The position numbers and the translations under genes were made by a program. Below are positions 1-4,912 of a DNA stretch of 5,402 nt, one piece after another (the first letter of the stretch is position 1; the number at the start of each line of letters is the position of its first letter). Below the pieces are notes generated by a model. The model ran no database searches, was not told where the DNA came from, and was given only the letters and a program-made list of their open reading frames with translations. The DNA lies in contig JAEWHZ010000276.1 in assembly GCA_023387585.1 (NCBI GenBank), forward strand, positions 1-5,402, in the 5' to 3' direction. This DNA is from Pseudomonadota bacterium (GTDB lineage: Bacteria; Pseudomonadota; Alphaproteobacteria; Rhizobiales; Devosiaceae).

Positions 1-44
1 CCGGGCCGTTCGCCGGCAGGGCTTGCACTGGCAGAGAGACCGGA

Positions 45-956
45 ATGAATTCGTTCGAACTCAACAAGATCATGGGCGCGGTGCTGGGCACGCTGCTGTT
101 CGTGATGGGCGTCGGCTTCATCGCGGAAGCCATCTACCATCCGATCGAGAACCGTGGCGTCGGGTACAACCTGCCCGAGCCGGAAGGCACCGAGACAGCG
201 GGCGGCGCCGAGCCGGTCGCGGCCGTTCCGCTTTCCGTCCTGCTGGCCAGCGCCAATGCCGAGGCCGGAGCCGCCGTCGCCCGCCGCTGCCAGTCCTGCC
301 ACAATTTCGAGGAAGGCGCGGGCAACCGCACCGGTCCCGAACTCTGGGCCGTGGTCGGCCGCCAGATCGGCACCGAGCCGGGCTACAACTATTCCGCCGC
401 GCTGGCCGAAAAGGGCGCAGAGGGCATCAGCTGGACCTATGAGGAACTCGACCATTTCATCGCCGCCCCGCAGGCCTATGCGCCGGGCACGCGCATGAAC
501 CTCGCCGTGTCCGACGCCGAGGACCGTGCGGATCTTCTCGCCTATCTGCAGACCCTGTCCGACAGCCCGGTGGCCTTCCCCGAGCCCGAAGAGGTCGCCG
601 AGCCCGAGGGCGAGGCGGTCGAGGGCGAGGAAGCTCCGGAAGCGGAAGGCGAGGCTCTGGAGGGCGGCGCCGTTCCGGTGCCGACCGATGATGCCGTCGA
701 CGAGCCGGTCGAGCCCGGCCCCCCGGCCGAAGTGGTCGACACCCCGACCACCACCCAGACCGAGACCCAGGTGGAAGGCACGCCGACCACCAGCGCCCCG
801 GCCAGCGAGGCTCCTGCCGAGGAAGCCCCCGCCGAGGCAGCGCCCGAGGCCGAATCTGCTCCTGCAGCCGAAACGCCTGTTGCTCCGGCCAATACCGTGG
901 CGCCCGCCAATGTCATCGCGCCGGCCAACCAGATGGCGCCCGCCAGCGGCTCCTGA
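45..956 (+). CDS. Membrane-anchored class I cytochrome c (CycM/c552-like) with long acidic C-terminal tail
   Basis: 303 aa. Residues about 8-30 form one hydrophobic segment, read as an uncleaved N-terminal anchor that places the haem domain in the periplasm. The haem site is C82-Q-S-C85-H86. H86 is the proximal ligand and M151, in PGTRM at 147-151, is the likely sixth ligand; the 65-residue gap suits mitochondrial-type class I cytochromes c. The GPELWAVVGR block (98-106) is also typical of this class. By family knowledge, CycM-type proteins pass electrons from the bc1 complex to an aa3 oxidase; that role is inferred here. The domain ends near residue 175. A tail of about 128 residues follows: 13 of residues 180-206 are Glu, a Pro/Thr/Ala/Glu stretch comes next, and four VAPAN-type repeats end it. 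No Lys or Arg occurs after R161. The ATG at 45 is chosen because MNSFELNKI precedes the anchor directly, with a modest purine-rich site (AGAGAGA, 33-39) in front. The gene ends at a strong terminator, so it is probably transcribed alone or as the last gene of its unit. Confidence 0.9.
   Translation: MNSFELNKIMGAVLGTLLFVMGVGFIAEAIYHPIENRGVGYNLPEPEGTETAGGAEPVAAVPLSVLLASANAEAGAAVARRCQSCHNFEEGAGNRTGPELWAVVGRQIGTEPGYNYSAALAEKGAEGISWTYEELDHFIAAPQAYAPGTRMNLAVSDAEDRADLLAYLQTLSDSPVAFPEPEEVAEPEGEAVEGEEAPEAEGEALEGGAVPVPTDDAVDEPVEPGPPAEVVDTPTTTQTETQVEGTPTTSAPASEAPAEEAPAEAAPEAESAPAAETPVAPANTVAPANVIAPANQMAPASGS
876..947 (+). repeat. Four tandem 18-bp units coding xVAPAN hexapeptides
   Basis: Four in-frame 18-bp units (876-893, 894-911, 912-929, 930-947) near the 3' end of the cytochrome gene encode PVAPAN, TVAPAN, VIAPAN and QMAPAS. 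The units differ mainly at wobble positions and in the first two codons. That divergence suggests older duplications kept at the protein level rather than a recent slippage array. Confidence 0.75.
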
Positions 957-979
957 CCGCCGCTGCCGATCCCCCGTCG

Positions 980-1012
980 GGGCCGTCCTTGCCGGGCGGC
1001 CCTTTTGTTTTG
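980..1012 (+). terminator. Intrinsic (rho-independent) terminator after the cytochrome gene
   Basis: A 9-bp GC-rich stem (980-988 with 994-1002, one G·U pair) with a 5-nt loop is followed at once by TTTTGTTTTG (1003-1012), 24 bases after the cytochrome stop codon. A short competing hairpin, CCCC-GTC-GGGG (972-982), overlaps the left arm. The T-run ends only four bases before the ribosome binding site of the next gene. Confidence 0.75.
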
Positions 1013-1015
1013 TGC

Positions 1016-1021
1016 GAGGAG
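1016..1021 (+). promoter_or_regulatory. Shine-Dalgarno site that fixes the ghrA-like start
   Basis: GAGGAG lies 9 nt before the ATG at 1031. The frame is open further upstream to a TTG at 989. Starting there would place the initiation codon inside the terminator loop without a Shine-Dalgarno site, and would add 14 residues that the family lacks. Confidence 0.75.
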
Positions 1022-1030
1022 CCGTCGAGC

Positions 1031-1969
1031 ATGCTTTTGCTGCATCTGAGCGATGTCGACGAGGCGCGTTGGGCCGAAGGGTTCGCCGAGGCGCTGGCGC
1101 CCTGTCGCGTGGTGCGGCGCGGCGACGACTACGATCCGGCCGAGATCCGCTACATCTTCGTGTGGAAGCCCAAGTCCGACGCCTTCGACGGGCTGACCGG
1201 GCTCAAGGCGATATTGTCGCTCGGCGCCGGTGTCGACGCGCTGCTGGATCACCCGAACCTGCCGGATGCGCCGATCGTGCGCTTCGTCGACGACGACCTG
1301 ACGCAGCGCATGAGCGACTATGTCATCGCCCATGTCTATCTGCATCAACGCCTGTTCACCCGCTTCGACGCCGACCAGAAGGCGCGCCGCTGGTCGCAAT
1401 TCTTCCCGCCCGCCTCGGCGGAGGCGACGGTGGGGGTAATGGGCACCGGGGTGCTCGGCCAGGACGCGCTGAAAAAGCTCGGCGCGCTCGGCTTCGCCCG
1501 CCGCGCCTGGTCGCGCAGCCGCAAATATCTGCCGGGCGTCGAGACTTTTGCCGGCCCCGAGGAGTTCGGCGCCTTCCTCTCGGAAACCGACATTCTGGTC
1601 AACCTGCTGCCGCTCACCGCCGAGACCGAGGGCATTCTCAACTACGAGACCTTCACGAGGCTCAGGCGCGACCGCCTGACCGGCGGCCCGGCGATCGTCA
1701 ACGCGGCGCGCGGCGGGCACCAGCGCGAGGCCGACATCGTGCGCGCGCTCGGCGACGGCACGCTGGCCGCCGCCAGCCTCGACGTGTTCGAGACCGAGCC
1801 CCTGCCGGCCGATTCCCCGCTCTGGGGCCTCGAGAACTGCTATATCACGCCCCATATCGCCGGAATTTCGACCGAAAAGACGGGCGTTGCCTATTTCTCT
1901 CGCATCATCCGCGAGCATGAGGCCGGAGGCCCGCTGGTGAACCTCGTCGACCGCCGTCGCGGATATTGA
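1031..1969 (+). CDS. ghrA: Glyoxylate/hydroxypyruvate reductase A (D-2-hydroxyacid dehydrogenase family)
   Basis: 312 aa from the ATG at 1031, the same length as I recall for E. coli GhrA. The enzyme reduces glyoxylate to glycolate and hydroxypyruvate to D-glycerate in the cytoplasm, preferring NADPH. Visible support: the LGAGVD block (64-69) of the substrate domain; the dinucleotide-binding GxGxxG at G138-T-G-V-L-G143; WSRSRK at 160-165, where basic residues favour NADP(H); and the catalytic set R227 (in AARGG), E256 (in DVFETEP) and H275 (in ITPH). The C-terminus VDRRRGY closely resembles the VDRARGY ending of E. coli GhrA as I remember it. The stretch before R227 (about 207-220) looks a few residues longer than in E. 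coli, offset by a shorter region after LGAGVD. Family and catalytic residues are clear. The physiological substrate is inferred, since related enzymes of this subgroup act on other 2-keto acids. The next gene begins 71 bp downstream on the same strand. Confidence 0.88.
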   Translation: MLLLHLSDVDEARWAEGFAEALAPCRVVRRGDDYDPAEIRYIFVWKPKSDAFDGLTGLKAILSLGAGVDALLDHPNLPDAPIVRFVDDDLTQRMSDYVIAHVYLHQRLFTRFDADQKARRWSQFFPPASAEATVGVMGTGVLGQDALKKLGALGFARRAWSRSRKYLPGVETFAGPEEFGAFLSETDILVNLLPLTAETEGILNYETFTRLRRDRLTGGPAIVNAARGGHQREADIVRALGDGTLAAASLDVFETEPLPADSPLWGLENCYITPHIAGISTEKTGVAYFSRIIREHEAGGPLVNLVDRRRGY

Positions 1970-2040
1970 CAGAAATTTCACTGGAAAATCGGCACGATCC
2001 CCGTCATCCATAGCGGACTGGACGCCAGAAGAAGCGCTGA

Positions 2041-2802
2041 ATGACAGATATAACTGCCAAGCCTTCCTTGTATGACCGCCTGAAAAGGGCGACGCGGCAC
2101 AGGTTGGCAGAACCCATCCTCGCGCTTGTGTGCTTCCTCGAAGCCATGATCGTCCCGATATTCCCCGAGATCATGCTGGCGCCGATGATCCTGGCGGACC
2201 GGCGCCGTGCCTGGCGCCTGGCGACCATCTGCACCGTGTTCTCGGTGCTGGGCGGGCTCGCCGGCTATACCATCGGCTATTTCCTGTTCGACACGCTGGG
2301 GCGCGCCATCGTCGAGTTCTACGGCGCCGGGGCCGGCTTCGAGACGCTGCGGCGCAGCTCTCTCGACAACGGGCCGCTGATGATCCTGATCGGCGCGCTC
2401 TCGCCCATCCCCTACAAGGTGGTCACCATCACTTCGGGCGTGGCGGGGCTCGATCTGTTCACCTTCATCCTTTACGGCGTGATCGGCCGCGGGCTGCGCT
2501 TCTTCGTGCCGTGCGGGCTGTTCTTCTTCTTCGGCCCGGTGGCCAACCGCTTCATCGAGAAGCACAAAAGGGTCGCCGGCTGGGGCATGGTGGTGCTGAT
2601 CGTCATCGGCTTCGTCATGGCGCCGCTCCTGTTCCCCAAGGAAGCCGGCATCCCCGAGCCGGTGCTGGAGACGGTGACCGAGATGCCGATCCCCGACAAC
2701 ATCATCTCCGTGCCGGGCGAAGCGATTCCGGAAAACGCCATGCCGACGCCCCCGGCCGCGGCGATTTCGGCCGATACAGGCGAGCTGGAAGACGTCGCCT
2801 GA
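2041..2802 (+). CDS. YqaA-family multi-pass inner-membrane protein (DedA/VTT-like domain)
   Basis: 253 aa. The VTT/SNARE-associated-type core spans about 25-166. CFLEAMIVPIFPEIML (31-46) forms the first half re-entrant hydrophobic region, with E34 and E43 at the positions where the family carries acidic residues. Next come a helix with SVLGGLAGYTIGYFLF (68-83), the YqaA signature SPIPYKVVTITSG (121-133), further hydrophobic segments at about 136-166, and a last helix at about 181-198. DedA-superfamily proteins are linked to membrane-potential homeostasis and to lipid (undecaprenyl-phosphate or phospholipid) translocation. For the YqaA branch the substrate is not established, so no specific function is claimed. 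Residues about 200-253 form a hydrophilic, Pro- and acid-rich tail that looks disordered. The ATG at 2041 follows AGAAGAAG (2027-2034) by 6 nt. No partner gene suggests itself on either side. Confidence 0.82.
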   Translation: MTDITAKPSLYDRLKRATRHRLAEPILALVCFLEAMIVPIFPEIMLAPMILADRRRAWRLATICTVFSVLGGLAGYTIGYFLFDTLGRAIVEFYGAGAGFETLRRSSLDNGPLMILIGALSPIPYKVVTITSGVAGLDLFTFILYGVIGRGLRFFVPCGLFFFFGPVANRFIEKHKRVAGWGMVVLIVIGFVMAPLLFPKEAGIPEPVLETVTEMPIPDNIISVPGEAIPENAMPTPPAAAISADTGELEDVA

Positions 2803-2865
2803 ACGACGCCTTAACGGCCTATTAGGGTTAATGAAGCATAAAACCGGTCTCACCGCGCATTCCGT

Positions 2866-2870
2866 GAGGT
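2866..2870 (+). promoter_or_regulatory. Ribosome binding site of tadD
   Basis: GAGGT (2866-2870) lies 7 nt before the ATG at 2878. It supports that start, which is also the one that gives a complete lipoprotein signal peptide. Confidence 0.6.
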
Positions 2871-2877
2871 CGCTTTC

Positions 2878-3639
2878 ATGTTCCTGCCCCGCTCCCGCAT
2901 CGCCCTGGCCGGCCTGTGCCTCGCGTTGCTCGCGGGCTGCGCCTCCAACCGCACGCTGACCACCGGCTCGATCCCCGACTATTCCGCCATGCCGCGCGAA
3001 GAGGCGCTGGGCGCGGTCGGCCAGCTCGGCGAGCGCTACCGCGCCAATCCGAATGAGCGCTGGGTGATCGTCAACTATGCCGCCGCCCTGCGCGCGCAGG
3101 GTCAGGCCGGGCAGGCCGCCGCCGTGCTCGAGGCCGGGCTGCGCGCCCATCCGCGCGATGTCGAGATCAACACCGCCTATGCCAAGGCGCTGACCGCCGA
3201 GGGCCGCTTCGAGCAGGCGCTCAACGTGCTGGACAACGTCATCCGCCCCGATGCGCCGGACTGGAACGCGCTTTCGGTGAGGGGTGCCGTGCTCGACCAG
3301 CTCGGCCGGCATGCCGAGGCGCGTCAGCTTTATCTGCAGGCGCAGGTGCTGGCGCCGCACGAGCCGGGCGTGGTCGCCAATCTGGGCCTGTCATACCTGA
3401 TGACCCGCGATCTGCCCCAGGCCGAGCGCTATCTGCGCCAGGCGGCGCAGATGCCGGGCGCCACCAGCCAGGTGCGACAGAACCTGGCGCTGGTCGTGGG
3501 GTTGCAGGGCCGCTTCTCCGAGGCCGAGGCGCTTTACGCGCGCGAGCTGCCGGCGGAGGAGGTGACGGCCAACATGGCCTATGTGCGCGCCATGCTCAGC
3601 CAGCCCAATCGCTGGGATTCGCTGGCGTCCTCCGGCTGA
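2878..3639 (+). CDS. tadD: TadD-like TPR outer-membrane lipoprotein (Flp pilus assembly)
   Basis: 253 aa. The N-terminus is a lipoprotein signal peptide: positively charged PRSR, hydrophobic core 8-20, and lipobox L18-A-G-C21. Cleavage before C21 leaves Ala at +2, which favours sorting to the outer membrane. About five tetratricopeptide units follow, at roughly 62-94, 95-127, 128-161, 163-195 and 197-225, with the usual small/aromatic spacing (for example YAKALTAEGRFEQAL, 101-115). In Tad systems TadD assists assembly or localisation of the RcpA/CpaC secretin and is needed for pilus biogenesis. The ending, with MAYVRAMLSQPNRWDSL at 233-249, resembles rhizobial TadD-type proteins. Convergent tadC and tadB lie just downstream and strengthen the call. 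Without that context it would only be called a generic TPR lipoprotein. A 75-bp leader separates it from the preceding gene, so it probably has its own promoter. Confidence 0.82.
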   Translation: MFLPRSRIALAGLCLALLAGCASNRTLTTGSIPDYSAMPREEALGAVGQLGERYRANPNERWVIVNYAAALRAQGQAGQAAAVLEAGLRAHPRDVEINTAYAKALTAEGRFEQALNVLDNVIRPDAPDWNALSVRGAVLDQLGRHAEARQLYLQAQVLAPHEPGVVANLGLSYLMTRDLPQAERYLRQAAQMPGATSQVRQNLALVVGLQGRFSEAEALYARELPAEEVTANMAYVRAMLSQPNRWDSLASSG

Positions 3640-3648
3640 TTGCCGGAG
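3630..3648. terminator. Perfect hairpin between the convergent tadD and tadC-side units
   Basis: CTCCGGC (3630-3636) and GCCGGAG (3642-3648) pair perfectly around the loop TGATT, which contains the tadD stop codon (3637-3639). The hairpin also lies just beyond the stop codon of the opposing small gene (3653-3655), so it could serve both strands. Neither side has a T-run, so it is not a classical intrinsic terminator. It may act as a 3'-end stabiliser or rho-assisted barrier. The structure is visible; the function is inferred. Confidence 0.45.
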
Positions 3649-3652
3649 CGTC

Positions 3653-3898
3653 TCACCACGTGTCCGGATAGTCGATATCGCCGGGCTGTGCCGGGCGCTG
3701 ATGGAAAAACACCCACAGGCCCACCCCGATACCGAAGCAATTGCTGACGGCAAGCATGGCCTCGCCGGACCATGGCGGCAGCACGACGCCGTGCGAGCGT
3801 TCCAGCCAGACGCGGCAAAGGAACAGCACGACCAGAACGGCGCCGGTGGCGAGCAGCCAGCCGCCAAGGGGCTTTCGCCATGGATAGCGAAAGTACAT
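3653..3898 (-). CDS. Small two-helix membrane protein of unknown function, coupled to tadC
   Basis: 81 aa, not recognised as any known family. A short basic N-terminus (R4, R8, K9) precedes hydrophobic segments at about 11-31 and 47-66. The loop between them contains the charged residues E33, R34, H36 and E46. The tail is polar and Pro/Asp-containing, ending in YPDTW. The basic N-terminus, the loop charges and H66-Q-R68 after the second helix suggest, weakly, that both ends are cytoplasmic. The codons show the same strong G/C third-position bias as the neighbours. The start lies 6 nt after the tadC stop, and the stop codon TAG forms part of its ribosome binding site, which points to translational coupling and shared transcription with tadB and tadC. 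It could be an accessory of the pilus platform or an unrelated hitchhiker; nothing in the sequence decides this. Confidence 0.68.
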   Translation of the reverse strand: MYFRYPWRKPLGGWLLATGAVLVVLFLCRVWLERSHGVVLPPWSGEAMLAVSNCFGIGVGLWVFFHQRPAQPGDIDYPDTW

Positions 3899-3903
3899 CC
3901 TCG

Positions 3904-3907
3904 CCTA
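3904..3907 (-). promoter_or_regulatory. Ribosome binding site overlapping the tadC stop codon
   Basis: Read on the - strand, TAGG (3907-3904) contains the tadC stop codon TAG and lies 5 nt before the ATG at 3898. A second purine run, GAGG (3902-3899), abuts the ATG and is too close to act as a normal Shine-Dalgarno site. The arrangement is typical of re-initiation by ribosomes that have just finished tadC. Confidence 0.5.
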
Positions 3908-4900
3908 CATCCCCGAGATCGTGCCGCCCGGCCCGAAAATCTTGATCATGGCAGGGGCCATGATGACGATGAACAGCACCGGCAGGAAGAACAAGATCAG
4001 CGGCACGGTGAGCTTGGGCGGCAGGGCAGCGGCCTTCTTCTCGGCCTCCATCATGCGCGCCTCGCGGCCTTCCTCGGCCATGACGCGCAGCGCCTGGCCC
4101 ACCGAGGTGCCGTAGCGGTCGGCCTGGATCAGCGCCGTCATCACCGAGCGCACCGCGTCGAGCCCGGTGCGCCGTCCCAGATTCTCGAAGGCGCGGCTGC
4201 GGTCGTCGAGAAAGGCCAGCTCGGCGGTGGTCAGGGTGATCTCCTCGGCCAGCTCGGCGCTCTGGTCGCCGATCTCGCGCGCCACGCGCTTGAAGGCGTG
4301 TTCGATCGACATGCCGGCCTCGACGCAGAGCAGCATCAAATCGAGGCAGTCCGGCCAGGCGCGGCGGATCGAAGCCTGGCGCTTGTCGATCTGGTTGCGC
4401 AGCATCAGCGGCGGCAGGTAGGCGCAGAGCAGCCCGCCGCCGACGGCATAGGCGAGGTTGAGATAGAGCGGCCTGTCGCCGGGCGACAGGAACAGGGTGT
4501 AGAGCCCGATCAGCGCGATCGCGGCGAGCGGCACCGCGAAGCGGGTGAACAGATAGGTCGTCACATGCCCCTGGCCGCGATAGCCGGCCTGCGCCAGCCG
4601 GTCGATCGTGCCCTCGTCGAGGAAGGCCTGGCGCAGCGACAGCCTTTCGACGATGGTCTTCATATAGCTGCGCGTCTCGGCGCCGCGCCTGATCGAATTG
4701 CGCTGGGCGTCGATCCCGCGCAAACGGGCCATCTCCTCGGCCCGCAGCTTTTCGCGCTCCAGCGCCACGCGCCTGATGCGCTGCCTCGTCTCCGAGCGCG
4801 ACAGCAGGCCGGCGCCGAAGGTGAACACCACGGCGGCCGCCGAGATGGCGGCGAGCACGGCGATCAGGAAATCGCGGCTCATCATGGATTCGAAACTCAC
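3905..4900 (-). CDS. tadC: TadC, Flp pilus inner-membrane platform protein (type II secretion F domain)
   Basis: 331 aa from a GTG. TadC pairs with TadB in the inner membrane as the platform on which the TadA/CpaF ATPase drives pilin extraction and polymerisation. Visible features in order: an N-terminal membrane segment (about 11-33); a charged, Arg/Glu-rich cytoplasmic region (about 35-112); two membrane segments (about 117-138 and 146-166); the T2SSF domain (about 183-308), including P183-DCLDLMLLCVEAGMS-I199 and the second helical half with ADRYGTSVGQALRVMAEEGR (260-279); and a final membrane helix (about 299-322) ending close to the C-terminus. Length and helix layout fit complete TadC proteins. 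The GTG is preferred over the in-frame ATG codons at 4885 and 4882 because a strong GAGGAGG lies 5 nt before it. The gene starts 10 nt after the tadB stop. Rhizobial names for the pair are ctpH and ctpI. Confidence 0.92.
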   Translation of the reverse strand: MSFESMMSRDFLIAVLAAISAAAVVFTFGAGLLSRSETRQRIRRVALEREKLRAEEMARLRGIDAQRNSIRRGAETRSYMKTIVERLSLRQAFLDEGTIDRLAQAGYRGQGHVTTYLFTRFAVPLAAIALIGLYTLFLSPGDRPLYLNLAYAVGGGLLCAYLPPLMLRNQIDKRQASIRRAWPDCLDLMLLCVEAGMSIEHAFKRVAREIGDQSAELAEEITLTTAELAFLDDRSRAFENLGRRTGLDAVRSVMTALIQADRYGTSVGQALRVMAEEGREARMMEAEKKAAALPPKLTVPLILFFLPVLFIVIMAPAMIKIFGPGGTISGM

Positions 4901-4905
4901 CCGCG

Positions 4906-4912
4906 CCTCCTC
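4906..4912 (-). promoter_or_regulatory. Strong Shine-Dalgarno site deciding the tadC GTG start
   Basis: On the - strand, GAGGAGG (4912-4906) shares its first bases with the tadB stop codon TGA (4913-4911) and lies 5 nt before the GTG at 4900. The spacing is correct for the GTG and too long (20 nt) for the first in-frame ATG. Confidence 0.75.

Noticed and set aside
1..44. Possible 3' end of another gene or a promoter at the left edge
   Set aside because: Only 44 bases are present. Apart from a purine run that could serve as the cytochrome ribosome binding site, nothing in it can be supported.
989..1030. Upstream TTG start that would extend the ghrA-like protein by 14 residues
   Set aside because: The TTG is in the terminator loop with no Shine-Dalgarno site, whereas the ATG at 1031 has GAGGAG at 9 nt and gives the family length of 312.
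526..1920. A 464-codon open frame on the + strand in another frame across the cytochrome tail and the ghrA-like gene
   Set aside because: The translation is an Arg/Pro-rich shadow, it crosses the terminator, and the gene frames it overlaps carry recognisable catalytic motifs.
1966..1971. A perfect TTGACA at the ghrA-like stop codon, considered as a -35 box for the YqaA-family gene
   Set aside because: No plausible -10 hexamer is present 16-18 bp downstream (around 1988-1995), so it cannot be called a promoter from sequence alone, although a start site in the 71-bp gap remains possible.
542..2011. A 489-codon open frame on the - strand opposite the cytochrome and ghrA-like genes
   Set aside because: It is antisense to two clearly recognised genes, its protein is Arg/Ala/Gly-rich low complexity with no domain I recognise, and long antisense frames are expected in GC-rich DNA.
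2837..2842. CATAAA upstream of tadD as a -10 box
   Set aside because: No -35-like hexamer lies at the right distance, and the A/T-rich patch is too short to distinguish a promoter from chance.
1978..3360. A 460-codon - strand frame opposite the YqaA and tadD genes
   Set aside because: The composition (His/Arg/Gln/Asp-rich) is typical of the reverse complement of GC-rich membrane genes, and it has no ribosome binding site or domain that I can see.
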